Assembly: GCF_004916895.1 (NCBI RefSeq)
Contig: NZ_SNTZ01000016.1
Span: 1 to 56,633 of the forward strand
DNA: 56,633 nt
Direction of reading: 5' to 3'
DNA from: Flagellimonas alvinocaridis
Lineage (GTDB): Bacteria; Bacteroidota; Bacteroidia; Flavobacteriales; Flavobacteriaceae
Shown here: one piece after another, positions 43,065 through 52,274 of the stretch
Position numbering within the stretch: position 1 is the first letter of the stretch
How the letters are laid out: every line of letters begins with the position of its first letter
The notes under the pieces: generated by a model
Told to the model about the DNA's origin: nothing
What the model saw: only the letters and a program-made list of their open reading frames with translations
Database searches by the model: none
Made by a program: the position numbers and the translations under genes

Positions 43065-44747
43065 ATGAAATTCAACCCAATAGCAATCCATGTCCTTGCT
43101 ATCTTCCTATTTTTTAGCTGTTCCAAACCACAAAATTTTGATGTGCTCATAAAAAATGGCCGCATTGTGGACGGTTCTGGGAACCCTTCCTATTTTGGTG
43201 ATTTGGGCATCAATGCCGATACGATTGCCGCAATTGGCAATCTAAAGAATGCTACTGGGAATACGGAGATTGACGCATCCGATTTGGTGGTGGCCCCTGG
43301 GTTCATCAATATGTTGAGTTGGGCAGTGGAATCTTTGATTGAGGACGGTCGGTCCATGGGAGACATCAAGCAAGGGGTTACCCTGGAAGTATTTGGGGAA
43401 GGGGTGTCCATGGGGCCCTTGAGTGAAAAAATGAAAAGACAGGAGCAAGAGAGTCAAGGCGATATAAAATATAATGTTAGCTGGACCACATTGAATGAGT
43501 ACCTTGAATTCCTTACCCATAAAGGAGTTTCCCCCAATGTAGCCTCTTTTGTAGGCGCTACTACCCTACGGGTCCATACCGTAGGTTATGAGGATAGGGA
43601 ACCCACCACCCAAGAATTGGATTCCATGAAAATTTTGGTAAAACAAGCTATGGAAGAAGGTGCTTTGGGCGTAGGCTCTTCCTTGATTTATGCCCCAGCA
43701 TTTTATTCGAGCACGGAAGAACTGATAGAGCTTTGTAAAGTTGCGGCAGCCTACGACGGGATGTACATCAGCCATATGAGAAGTGAAGGAAGCAGGCTGT
43801 TGGAAAGTTTGGATGAATTGATCCAAATAGCCCATGAAGCTGGTATCCGTGCCGAAATCTATCATTTAAAACAAAGTGGCAAAGACAATTGGGTTAAGTT
43901 TGACGCAGTAGTTGCCAAAGTAGATTCGGCGAGGGCAAAAGGATTGAACATTACCGCAGATATGTACAATTATGTTGCAGGAGCCACAGGCTTGGATGCC
44001 TCCATGCCTCCTTGGGTCCAAGAAGGGGGATACGATAAATGGGCAGAACGTTTGCAAGACCCCACTATAAGAAAAAAGGTATTGGAAGAAATGGTGACCC
44101 CTACCGATGAATGGGAGAGTCTTATGCAGGCCGCTGGAGATCCGGAAAAAATATTGCTTGTAGGGTTTAAAAATGATTCACTCAAATATCTAACAGGGAA
44201 GACCCTCAAGGAAATTGCTGAAATGCGAGGGACCACACCAGAAGAAACTGCAATGGATTTGGTGGTACAGGATGGAAGCCGGGTGGGAACCATTTATTTT
44301 TTGATGTCGGAAGAGAATGTGAAAAAACAAATAGCGTTGCCGTGGATGAGTTTTGGTTCCGATGGGCAGTCCATGGCCGCGGAGGGTGTTTTTCTTGAAT
44401 CGAGTACCCATCCTAGGGCTTATGGCAATTTCTCACGCTTGTTGGGCAAATATGTTCGGGATGAAAAAGTAATCCCGTTGGAAGAGGCTATTTATAAGCT
44501 TACTTCCCTTCCTGCAAACAATCTAAAAATTAAAAATCGTGGTGTATTGACTAGCGGCCATTATGCCGATGTGGTTTTGTTTGATCCAGAAAAAATTCAA
44601 GATCAGGCAACTTTTGAAAAACCCCATCAGTATGCAACGGGAATGGTGCATGTTTTTGTGAACGGAACCCAAGTGCTCAAGGATGGGGAACATACGGGCT
44701 CTTTCCCAGGGCGTGTGGTACGTGGACCTGGATACAATGGAAAATAG
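43065..44747 (+). CDS. D-aminoacylase-like amidohydrolase lipoprotein
   Basis: A 560-residue N-acyl-D-amino-acid deacylase family member with a lipoprotein signal (LAIFLFFSCSKPQ). FDVLIKNGRIVDGSG and YISHMRSEGSRLLESL are family-typical, and the C-terminal composite domain has GVLTSGHYADVVLFDPE. At the usual metal site, APGFIDxHxH is replaced by APGFINMLSWAVES, so the first His pair is missing. It may use a single metal or different chemistry. The next gene follows after 38 bp. Confidence 0.85.
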   Translation: MKFNPIAIHVLAIFLFFSCSKPQNFDVLIKNGRIVDGSGNPSYFGDLGINADTIAAIGNLKNATGNTEIDASDLVVAPGFINMLSWAVESLIEDGRSMGDIKQGVTLEVFGEGVSMGPLSEKMKRQEQESQGDIKYNVSWTTLNEYLEFLTHKGVSPNVASFVGATTLRVHTVGYEDREPTTQELDSMKILVKQAMEEGALGVGSSLIYAPAFYSSTEELIELCKVAAAYDGMYISHMRSEGSRLLESLDELIQIAHEAGIRAEIYHLKQSGKDNWVKFDAVVAKVDSARAKGLNITADMYNYVAGATGLDASMPPWVQEGGYDKWAERLQDPTIRKKVLEEMVTPTDEWESLMQAAGDPEKILLVGFKNDSLKYLTGKTLKEIAEMRGTTPEETAMDLVVQDGSRVGTIYFLMSEENVKKQIALPWMSFGSDGQSMAAEGVFLESSTHPRAYGNFSRLLGKYVRDEKVIPLEEAIYKLTSLPANNLKIKNRGVLTSGHYADVVLFDPEKIQDQATFEKPHQYATGMVHVFVNGTQVLKDGEHTGSFPGRVVRGPGYNGK

Positions 44748-44785
44748 CTCGTAATAGCTGTCAAAGGATAAATAATTAAGATAAA

Positions 44786-45889
44786 ATGAAAATAACGAAA
44801 CGCTTTGCCCCTATTTTTTTGCTCTGCATGTGGCTAGGTATGGTTGCATCTTGCGCACAAAAAGCGGTAGAAACCGTTGAGATAAGAGGTGTTTATGGGA
44901 ACCCCAAACCTTTATGGGACAAAGGGTATGACCTTAAGGAACTTGGGGTTAATGCGATATTTGTCCACAGTGGGTCCATCAACGCTGATATGATGAAAAG
45001 GGCAAAATCCGAAGGCATGAAGATATATGCCGAGTTTGCAACTTTAAATGGAAAAGGCTATGTGGAAGAGAACCCTGAAGCTTGGGCCATCAATGAGAAA
45101 GGCGAAAAAATAGAGGCTGCCACTTGGTTTATGGGGGTGTGTCCTACTGAACCAAGCTTCCGGAAGTTTCGGTTTGACCAACTTCGGGATTTACTTCTGG
45201 AGTTTGATTTGGATGGGGTTTGGATGGATTATGTACACTGGCATGCCCAGTTTGAAGACCCGGAACCCATATTGCCCGAGACTTGCTTTTGTGGCCATTG
45301 CCTTGACAGATTTTCAAAGGATGCCAAAATTGAAATTCCAGAAGGAACCACTGCTGAAAAAGCGGAGTGGATTCTGGAAAAACATGATAAATCTTGGCGG
45401 GATTGGCGTTGTAAGGTAATCTATGATTGGACCTATGAAATGAAAAAAATCATCAAAGAGGTTAGGCCTAATGCTCTTCTTGGGCTTTACCATTGTCCAT
45501 GGAATGACGAGGAATTCGATGGCGCAAGACGCCGCATTTTAGGACTGGATTATGAACTATTGCGTGAAACCATAGATGTCTTTTCCCCCATGGTCTATCA
45601 TGGCAGAATGGAAAGAGATTCCGATTGGGTGAAAGAAAATATCCTTTGGTTTAGCAACCAATTGGACATTAAGAAGGGTGAATATCCCAAAGTATGGCCT
45701 ATTGTTCAAGCGCACAACAGCCCAGGAACAATTTCCCCGGAAGAGTTTGAAAATGTTCTAAGAGGAGGGCTCGCAGGTTCATCCAGCGGTGTGATGATGT
45801 TCACCACCTCTTCAGTTGCTGAGGACGAAGGCAAAACGACCGTGATGAAAAAAATATACATCAACCTAGAGGAAAAATCGGAAAATTGA
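44786..45889 (+). CDS. TIM-barrel hydrolase-like lipoprotein, 367 aa
   Basis: Lipoprotein signal (LLCMWLGMVASCAQK). The body resembles glycoside-hydrolase-like (GHL10/DUF-type) TIM barrels: ELGVNAIFVHSGSINADMM, FDLDGVWMDYVHWHAQF (candidate catalytic Asp), CFCGHCLDRFSKD (a cysteine cluster common in this group) and VFSPMVYHGRMER. The likely substrate is a glycan or wall component, but this is not certain. Probably cotranscribed with the D-aminoacylase-like gene. Confidence 0.75.
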   Translation: MKITKRFAPIFLLCMWLGMVASCAQKAVETVEIRGVYGNPKPLWDKGYDLKELGVNAIFVHSGSINADMMKRAKSEGMKIYAEFATLNGKGYVEENPEAWAINEKGEKIEAATWFMGVCPTEPSFRKFRFDQLRDLLLEFDLDGVWMDYVHWHAQFEDPEPILPETCFCGHCLDRFSKDAKIEIPEGTTAEKAEWILEKHDKSWRDWRCKVIYDWTYEMKKIIKEVRPNALLGLYHCPWNDEEFDGARRRILGLDYELLRETIDVFSPMVYHGRMERDSDWVKENILWFSNQLDIKKGEYPKVWPIVQAHNSPGTISPEEFENVLRGGLAGSSSGVMMFTTSSVAEDEGKTTVMKKIYINLEEKSEN

Positions 45890-46041
45890 TTTTCATAGAA
45901 AGTTGGATAAATAAGGCACTAACTAGGCTGCTTTTTTTGCGGAAGGACATATAAGATTATTTTCAATATTTTTGCTTTTACGCAACTGAATTTGCAAGAA
46001 ATTTCACAAAATATCGTTATACATTCCAAGTCAATGTTAAA

Positions 46042-46731
46042 ATGAGTAGAAGTATTTCAATTAAAAAATTTGCATTTAAGATTACATCAATCAAATTACT
46101 GTTACTGATTATTTTTCCAGCCTTATTGATTCTTGGGGCAGCAGTTGCAATTAGTGTTAATTATCAAATACCGATTTCTACCTTTACAAAAGACACAGTT
46201 TCCTTGGGAGGTATACATCCAATTTCAGGGTTTCTTTCCAATCTAGGAATACTACTATGGTGTGTGGCAGGGACGAGTTGCAGTTTTGCGGCATTAATCC
46301 AACGCCATGCACTCTCGAAAGAAAAATTTCTATTCTTGATTTTTTCCGCCTTATTATCAGGGTATTTGCTGTTTGATGATTTGTTTTTATTTCATGAGGT
46401 TTTGGGCGGTACTATTGGGTTAAATGAAAATGTAACTATTATTCTCTTGGGAGCTGCAGTACTAACCTATCTGATAACTTTTAGAAAGGTAATCTTATTC
46501 CAAACAGATGTTTTCGTATTTATCCTTGCAATGGCATTTCTATCTCTATCGGTTCTGATGGATAAGATCATAAAACAATTCTTGATAAGTTGGATTGGTG
46601 ATTGGCAAAATTTTGCTGAAGATGCTGCAAAGTGGATAGGTATTGTATTCTGGTGCAGTTATTTTGTTATTACATCATATCAGTTTTCGTCAAAAATTGC
46701 CGATCCAGCTCCATTGAGTAAGACAGAATAA
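46042..46731 (+). CDS. Multi-pass membrane protein, 229 aa
   Basis: Five or six hydrophobic segments (for example LLLLIIFPALLILGAAVAIS and FLFLIFSALLSGYLLFDDLF, then VFVFILAMAFLSLSVLM). FDDLFLFHE contains charged residues next to a membrane helix, perhaps a functional site. No family recognised. It is AT-rich relative to its neighbours. Confidence 0.7.
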   Translation: MSRSISIKKFAFKITSIKLLLLIIFPALLILGAAVAISVNYQIPISTFTKDTVSLGGIHPISGFLSNLGILLWCVAGTSCSFAALIQRHALSKEKFLFLIFSALLSGYLLFDDLFLFHEVLGGTIGLNENVTIILLGAAVLTYLITFRKVILFQTDVFVFILAMAFLSLSVLMDKIIKQFLISWIGDWQNFAEDAAKWIGIVFWCSYFVITSYQFSSKIADPAPLSKTE

Positions 46732-46733
46732 TG

Positions 46734-47966
46734 TCATGTGTTCTTCGCCTCAATCCATTTGGCCAAATATTTGCTGCTGGTTAAAGTATGGTGCTGCAAC
46801 AATCGACCTATAAAGTTTTTATTGCGATGTTCTTCAAGGTTTTGATGGACACCATCCATGGCTTGCAGCAATCGGCTTTGCAAGGAATCCTTGTTAAACA
46901 GCGTATTGACCAATACCACTCCATCGGCTCGTGCCTCTTTCCATTGGACCGGGTTCTGATAGAGCGAAATCGCTGCTTGGGCAAAGGATTCCCAATCTCG
47001 GCAAATGGTTCCGTTCCAAGGCAAATTACCATGCATCCCTTCTGCCCCAATAGGTGTGGTGACACTTGGTGTTCCAAATTGCATGGCATCCAATAATTTG
47101 CCTTTGATTCCCGCACCAAACTGAAGTGGAGCCAATACAACACGGGTATTTTTCAAAATAGTGCCCATATCTTCAGCCCAACCTTTTACGAGAAATCCCT
47201 GATCGGGACGGTGCATTTCCATGATTTGTTGAGGCAGATAGGCTCCATAAACGTGGATTTGCGCATCGGGCAATTCTTTTCGGATAAGGGGCCATATTTT
47301 GGCCTTTAAGATTTTTATGGAATCTATATTGGGGGCATGTCTGCCATTGCCCACAACAACGAAGTCCCTACGGTCTTTAAATTTCGGCCATTTGAGAATC
47401 TCTTCTTTGGATATGTTTTCCACCATAAAAGGAAGGTGAAGCAGCAACTCATTTGGAATACCCAGCTTTTCTCGTAAAATTGATAGTTCATAGCTGGAAA
47501 TCATCAACGAAATATCGGAGCGGTAGATACTGGCCACCTCCCTCAGGGTAACGGGGTGGGTTTTCCAAAGATCCAAATAAAATGTTTCCTGTTTTAGGTA
47601 AGCCTCTTCCCTAGCCTTTCGCAGTCCGTGTAGGTCTTCGGTATTTAGTATTCGGATAGCTCTGGGGACAAATTCAGCCACGCGCCATCCAAATTGCTCT
47701 TCAACCATAAATCGATCAAAGATTACCACATCAGGGGACAGTTCTGCTGCAAAGACATCAAAACTCGAATGGTTGAGCAAAATATCGACAGAAGTAATGC
47801 CCATGTTTTCCAAATCAAGGCTGTACTCCGTTTTCTGTGCGGTTGAAGCAAAGGTGATGTGATAACCAAACTTTTGAAAGACTTCCAGCAACTGCAGCAT
47901 TCGGTGACCGGCTGCGGTGGTACTGGGCTCTGGCCATACATGACCTATGAACAGCGCCTTTTTCAT
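46734..47966 (-). CDS. Glycosyltransferase, GT-B fold
   Basis: A 410-residue protein. The N-terminal Rossmann half starts ALFIGHVWPEPSTTAAGHR, and the C-terminal half has VVVGNGRHAPNIDSI and the donor-binding region FGAGIKGKLLDAMQFGTPSVT followed by PIGAEGM, as in GT1/GT4-type enzymes. It probably adds sugars to a surface polysaccharide or protein, but no other glycosylation genes are adjacent. It begins 2 bp after the helicase gene ends, so the two share a transcript. Confidence 0.8.
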   Translation of the reverse strand: MKKALFIGHVWPEPSTTAAGHRMLQLLEVFQKFGYHITFASTAQKTEYSLDLENMGITSVDILLNHSSFDVFAAELSPDVVIFDRFMVEEQFGWRVAEFVPRAIRILNTEDLHGLRKAREEAYLKQETFYLDLWKTHPVTLREVASIYRSDISLMISSYELSILREKLGIPNELLLHLPFMVENISKEEILKWPKFKDRRDFVVVGNGRHAPNIDSIKILKAKIWPLIRKELPDAQIHVYGAYLPQQIMEMHRPDQGFLVKGWAEDMGTILKNTRVVLAPLQFGAGIKGKLLDAMQFGTPSVTTPIGAEGMHGNLPWNGTICRDWESFAQAAISLYQNPVQWKEARADGVVLVNTLFNKDSLQSRLLQAMDGVHQNLEEHRNKNFIGRLLQHHTLTSSKYLAKWIEAKNT

Positions 47967-47968
47967 GA

Positions 47969-49480
47969 TTACATCAACGCAGCAAATTTTTTGGAAATGC
48001 TGGAACGCAGTTTACGTTCATAATCTTCCTCCAACCACTCTTTGTAGTTTTTGGTGTTGTTCATGATACAATAGGAATACTGTCGCACACGGTATGCAAT
48101 TTCTTCCTTGAGTTCTTTGGCCAAGATACGGGCATCAAACACATCTTCACTGTTCTCTACACAGATTTGGGCATGCTGTTCAATACTCCGCTCCAGAACC
48201 TCTTTGGATTTTTTCCCCTGGGCAAAGACCTTTTTGTATTCCTCTTTGATATCGAATGTGATGTTTTCAGACTTGCTGAATTTAGCCCGTAGCTCATCGG
48301 GCATTTCGTAGACAAACTCACGCTCAATATCTTCATCATTTTTAATGTTCTCCAGATAAAAATCAGGAAAGTGAAAAATTTCCTGCCAATCCACAGGAGT
48401 GTCCCATGGCCCAAAACGGGCAATATTGTTCCCTAAATCAATAACATTGAACTCATCTTTGTGTGGCAATACCCTGGACCCTCTTCCTATCATCTGAAAA
48501 TATAAAGTTAGGGAGCGGGTCGCCCTGTTCAGAATAATGGACTGCACAGTAGGCTCATCAAATCCTGTGGTTAAGATACTCACCGAGGTGAGGATGGCAT
48601 CTGGGGTTTCCGCAAACCAATCCAAAATCTCCTTTCGTTCCGTAGCCGTATTCTTATTGTCCAGATGGCGAATGTTATATCCGGCCTTTTTAAAGGTCTC
48701 ATACACATACAGGGAGGTATTGATCCCATTGTTGAATATCAAGGTCTTGGTGCCCTTGGCCACTTCTTCATAGGCGGTCAGTAACTTACCCAACATACTG
48801 TGGTTGCCATAGAACTCATCAGAAGATTTTACCGTGTAATCTCCGTGGATACCCAGTTTCAAGGTTTTTAGGCTTACATCATAGTTGTATAGATTGGCCT
48901 TGGCCAAGAAATTTTTCTCGATCAACGATTTTATGGACTCCCCAATGATCAAATGCTTGTAATGATCTTTCATGGGAAGTTTTATGTTGGAACTCAAAGG
49001 TGTTGCGGTTACGCCTAAAATGGTGGCCTTGTCAAAGTACCTGAAGAGTTTTCGGAACGAGTTGTAGTGGGCCTCATCTATAATTACAAGACCAATATTG
49101 TTGATGGTGACCTTCTCTTCCTGGAGCCTATTGTTCAGGGTTTCCACCATGGCCACAAAGCACATGTACTCATCTTGGTCATGCAGTTCCTTGACCTCAC
49201 TACTGATGACTTTATTGGCAACCCCAAAACCGTGGAGCATTTGTGAGGTTTGTTTACTCAGCTCGATACGGTGGGTCAGTACAATGACCTTTTTACCTGT
49301 ATTTTGAATGTATTTTCGGGTGATTTCGGAAAAAACCACCGTTTTTCCACCCCCGGTAGGAAGCTGATAAAGAATGTTTGTACCAGAGGGCAAATCATCC
49401 AAATGCTTGAAGATTTTTCTCAGGTCTTCTTGCTGGTAATTGTAAAGTGTTTTCTTTCTTACTGCTTTATCTACCTCCAA
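47969..49480 (-). CDS. DEAH-type superfamily 2 helicase
   Basis: A 503-residue helicase with LPTGGGKTVVFSEI (Walker A, motif I), VIIDEAHYNSF (DEAH, motif II), GVTATPLSS (motif III), ILTTGFDEPTVQSI (motif V) and QMIGRGSRVL (motif VI). The layout resembles the helicase part of type I/III restriction-like and RadD-like proteins. It has no nuclease domain and no partner methyltransferase nearby, so a restriction role is unlikely and DNA repair is more plausible. Confidence 0.9.
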   Translation of the reverse strand: MEVDKAVRKKTLYNYQQEDLRKIFKHLDDLPSGTNILYQLPTGGGKTVVFSEITRKYIQNTGKKVIVLTHRIELSKQTSQMLHGFGVANKVISSEVKELHDQDEYMCFVAMVETLNNRLQEEKVTINNIGLVIIDEAHYNSFRKLFRYFDKATILGVTATPLSSNIKLPMKDHYKHLIIGESIKSLIEKNFLAKANLYNYDVSLKTLKLGIHGDYTVKSSDEFYGNHSMLGKLLTAYEEVAKGTKTLIFNNGINTSLYVYETFKKAGYNIRHLDNKNTATERKEILDWFAETPDAILTSVSILTTGFDEPTVQSIILNRATRSLTLYFQMIGRGSRVLPHKDEFNVIDLGNNIARFGPWDTPVDWQEIFHFPDFYLENIKNDEDIEREFVYEMPDELRAKFSKSENITFDIKEEYKKVFAQGKKSKEVLERSIEQHAQICVENSEDVFDARILAKELKEEIAYRVRQYSYCIMNNTKNYKEWLEEDYERKLRSSISKKFAALM

Positions 49481-49716
49481 TGGAAAATGATTTTTGGTTC
49501 TTGATCAACAAACCTTGCAAAATTAGCAGTTTTTTATAGTTAGGTGGAAAGTTACTGTCGCAATTCTATTAAGATACTATCAACAATGCCCTAGATCTGT
49601 AGTTTTAGCGGCTAATACTCATAACATTTGGATAACAATAACATTTAGCGTTTGGAAAATAGCCCATTATAATGTATTATGTAAGCTTATAACACTTTGA
49701 AAACCATTTTTTGAGC

Positions 49717-50580
49717 ATGAGGCAATTAAAAATCATCAAGCAGGTAACCAACCGGGAGTCTAAATCATTGGATAAATATCTTCAGGACATCAGTAAGATT
49801 GATTTGATCACTGCCCAAGAAGAGGTTGAGTTGGCTCAGCGCATTAAGGCCGGCGATCAGGTTGCCCTTGAAAAATTGACCAATGCCAATCTTAGGTTTG
49901 TGGTCTCGGTTGCCAAGCAATACCAAAACCAAGGGTTAAAACTACCCGATTTGATCAATGAAGGCAATGTTGGTCTGGTAAAAGCCGCCAAACGTTTTGA
50001 TGAGACCCGTGGATTCAAATTTATCTCTTATGCCGTATGGTGGATCAGACAGTCCATTTTGCAAGCCCTTGCTGAACAATCAAGAGTGGTCCGACTTCCC
50101 TTGAACAAGATTGGTTCCATCAATAAAATCAAAAAAACCTTTTCTTATCTGGAGCAGGCCCATGAACGACCACCTTCTGCCGAAGAAATTGCCAAAGAAT
50201 TGGATATGACCGTTTCCGAGGTAAAACAATCCCTCCGAAACACAGGAAGACACGTATCCATGGATGCACCTTTAAAAGAGGGCGAAACATCCAACCTTTA
50301 TGATGTGCTCAACGCTGGGGATTCGCCAAAACCGGATAGAGGGTTAATGCATCAATCCTTGAACACGGAAATCAACCGGGCACTGGACACCCTTTCGCCG
50401 CGGGAAGCTGATGTGGTTAGATTGTACTACGGCATCGGCAACCAACCTTCCATGACCCTTGAGGAGATAGGAAGTACATTTGACCTTACCCGTGAGCGTG
50501 TGAGGCAAATAAGGGAAAAGGCCATTAGAAAACTTAGGCACACTTCAAAAAGTAAAATATTGAAATCGTATTTAGGATAA
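49717..50580 (+). CDS. rpoD: RNA polymerase primary sigma factor RpoD/SigA
   Basis: A 287-residue sigma-70 factor of the short Bacteroidota type without a region 1.1. [35 protein letters not shown] spans region 2 (seen as [17 protein letters not shown] and [11 protein letters not shown]), region 3 has [13 protein letters not shown], and region 4 has [23 protein letters not shown] ([13 protein letters not shown]). The ATG at 49717 gives MRQLKI, the usual start. This is the sigma that reads the TTTG/TAnnTTTG promoters noted above. Confidence 0.95.
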   Translation: MRQLKIIKQVTNRESKSLDKYLQDISKIDLITAQEEVELAQRIKAGDQVALEKLTNANLRFVVSVAKQYQNQGLKLPDLINEGNVGLVKAAKRFDETRGFKFISYAVWWIRQSILQALAEQSRVVRLPLNKIGSINKIKKTFSYLEQAHERPPSAEEIAKELDMTVSEVKQSLRNTGRHVSMDAPLKEGETSNLYDVLNAGDSPKPDRGLMHQSLNTEINRALDTLSPREADVVRLYYGIGNQPSMTLEEIGSTFDLTRERVRQIREKAIRKLRHTSKSKILKSYLG

Positions 50581-50598
50581 CATCTTAAATCACTACAA

Positions 50599-50635
50599 AT
50601 AGAAAAGGGGATGTTTTTAACATCCCCTTTTCTAT
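50599..50635. terminator. Terminator of rpoD
   Basis: A 17-bp perfect stem: ATAGAAAAGGGGATGTT pairs with AACATCCCCTTTTCTAT around a TTT loop. It lies 19 bases after the rpoD stop and ahead of a convergent small ORF on the minus strand, so it can serve both directions. Confidence 0.85.
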
Positions 50636-50652
50636 GATATCCACTTAAACTA

Positions 50653-50754
50653 CTATGGAAAGCTCAGCTGATTGATATCAAAATCGACGAGCATATTGTT
50701 CAAATCCTGAATAAAATTAAGATATGCCGTGTTTTCGTGGTTAAGATTTTTCAT
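50653..50754 (-). CDS. Micro-ORF, 33 aa, paralogue of the next one
   Basis: The ATG at 50754 encodes a 33-residue peptide with AYLNFIQDLNNMLVDFDINQL. The upstream peptide at 50774-50872 has EYLAFLQELNEILSINELAEL, and the shared pattern is YLxFxQxLNxxL with an acidic tail. The two begin and end cleanly, 19 bases apart. Their similarity suggests real, duplicated small proteins rather than chance frames. Function unknown. Confidence 0.5.
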   Translation of the reverse strand: MKNLNHENTAYLNFIQDLNNMLVDFDINQLSFP

Positions 50755-50773
50755 GGTACAACGTTTGGTTAAA

Positions 50774-50872
50774 CTATAAATAATCAAGCTCGGCAAGTTC
50801 GTTGATGCTCAAAATTTCGTTGAGCTCCTGCAAGAACGCCAAATATTCTTCTCCGTAGGTATCGTATAACAT
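50774..50872 (-). CDS. Micro-ORF, 32 aa, paralogue of the previous one
   Basis: The ATG at 50872 encodes a 32-residue acidic peptide with YGEEYLAFLQELNEILSINEL, amphipathic and helical. It shares the YLxFxQxLNxxL pattern with the peptide at 50653-50754. The pair lies downstream of the two genes at 51018 and 51382 on the same strand. Small helical peptides of this type can be partners of larger signalling proteins, but that is a guess. Confidence 0.5.
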   Translation of the reverse strand: MLYDTYGEEYLAFLQELNEILSINELAELDYL

Positions 50873-51017
50873 TGTGATTCGAGGGTTTAATGTTTGGGTC
50901 TTTGTTACTAACGTGAATCTATGGGAAAGATTATTGTGTACCAATAATTTGTGGTGAAATTCTGGATTGCAGTTGTGAAATGGACTATCTAAAGGATAAA
51001 CAAAAAAGTGCCCCAAG

Positions 51018-51371
51018 TTATTCCGAATCAAGGATGTCCAAGGATACCCCAAACTCGAGGTCCGGGTCTATCTTGCTGGGACGAATATCGAATTCATCAT
51101 AGATGAAACATAGGCTCATGGGGAGCCTTCTCCGTTCCCTTTCGCCGTCTACCCCCAACTTGGTTTCAAGTAGGGATCTTATCTCAAAGGCTTTGTTGCT
51201 GATCTTGGGATGGTCATGGCTTTCCAGTTCCTTGAGCAAGGGAATTTCCTTTTTGTCCCCTACCTCTTTTATTTCATCCAGCAACATGAGTTGGCACTCC
51301 AAGTCACTAGTGTGTTTAAGCAACGGATGAAAAATACTTTGTAGATAATCGGGAAGGGTCTGGTTTTCCAT
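51018..51371 (-). CDS. HEAT-like hypothetical protein, 117 aa
   Basis: The ATG at 51371 is chosen over the longer frame; it begins ENQTLPDYLQSIF. The first 70 residues form helical repeats (CQLMLLDEIKEVGDKKEIPLLKELESHDHPKISNKAFEI read as LLDEIKEVGD and IPLLKELESH), followed by a different C-terminal part with LPMSLCFIYDEFDIRP. It is directly after the degenerate HPt gene and probably in the same operon. Confidence 0.7.
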   Translation of the reverse strand: MENQTLPDYLQSIFHPLLKHTSDLECQLMLLDEIKEVGDKKEIPLLKELESHDHPKISNKAFEIRSLLETKLGVDGERERRRLPMSLCFIYDEFDIRPSKIDPDLEFGVSLDILDSE

Positions 51372-51381
51372 GATATGAACT

Positions 51382-52149
51382 TTACATGGTTCGGAGGATT
51401 TCCATTTCAAGATCTACCTGCTCCTGTACTTTGGGATATTCCATTAGAAACTGGTCGTACAAAAAAGCGTGGTGTTTAGAATCATTGTCTGTTCTACAGA
51501 GCATGAGGATTTCCTTCACGATTTCCAACAAACTGTTGGCTTTCATCATTTCCAGACTGGGGCGGACTTTCTGGCAGGCTAGATCTACTTGTTTATAACT
51601 TTCGTTTTCCAAGTGCACCTTTACGCTGCCAATAAATTCCATGAGGTTTTGTTTGAAGAGCCGTACCAACTCCTCCATAAGTTCCATCTGGCCCATGCAA
51701 TCGTCTAAAATGGGCTGTAAATTGATTTTATGGGCCAAATGGCCAGGTTCTAGCTCTTTCTCAATAAATTGAAGGCTTTTGGATATGGGCAAGCCTTTGC
51801 CCAATCGCTCTGCCACCTGTTTCATGGCTTTTGCAATTTTCTGTTGTTCGCGGGACAAGCGGGTATTCTCCATGGCATCGATCAACGATAGAAACTCTTT
51901 TAGTTCGGTGGGTACATCATTCGTATCTCTTAGGGGTCTGTCGGAACCTTGGATGCCCACACTTTGGTAAATGCTTTCCAATTGCTTCATTTCAGGAACC
52001 CCAAAAACCTTGTTTTCGAGTCCGTACTTAAAGACTTCAAAAGACTTTTTCAGCTCACCGGCTTCCACAACGCCCAATTCCTCATACGAAAAGCTGCTGA
52101 GCCCAATTTCCAATTTTTCCAGATAGGTAAGTAATTCCCGAGTTCCCAA
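51382..52149 (-). CDS. Degenerate HPt-like protein, non-ATG start, 255 aa
   Basis: A helical protein with no membrane segment. Residues about 165-225 resemble a histidine phosphotransfer domain: LVRLFKQNLMEFIGSVK, then the motif CQKVRPSLEMMKANSLLEIV where Bacteroidota HPt domains read HKMKPS. The phospho-accepting His is replaced by Gln, so it should not be phosphorylated. The frame has no suitable ATG near its start; TTG at 52149 or an ATT four codons earlier is used. The upstream stop leaves no other choice. Confidence 0.65.
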   Translation of the reverse strand: MGTRELLTYLEKLEIGLSSFSYEELGVVEAGELKKSFEVFKYGLENKVFGVPEMKQLESIYQSVGIQGSDRPLRDTNDVPTELKEFLSLIDAMENTRLSREQQKIAKAMKQVAERLGKGLPISKSLQFIEKELEPGHLAHKINLQPILDDCMGQMELMEELVRLFKQNLMEFIGSVKVHLENESYKQVDLACQKVRPSLEMMKANSLLEIVKEILMLCRTDNDSKHHAFLYDQFLMEYPKVQEQVDLEMEILRTM

Positions 52150-52274
52150 AGTTTGTTCAATTATTTATTTACCCTCTAAAAATCCGCATTGGATCAAGGG
52201 ATTACAATTAATTGTTATGTAGCCCATGGATTTTGTTGTCAAATTGCTTTATTTGTAGGTGTAAACCACCAACT

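Noticed and set aside
47969..49480. Restriction-modification system
   Set aside because: The helicase has no nuclease domain and no methyltransferase or specificity gene lies nearby.
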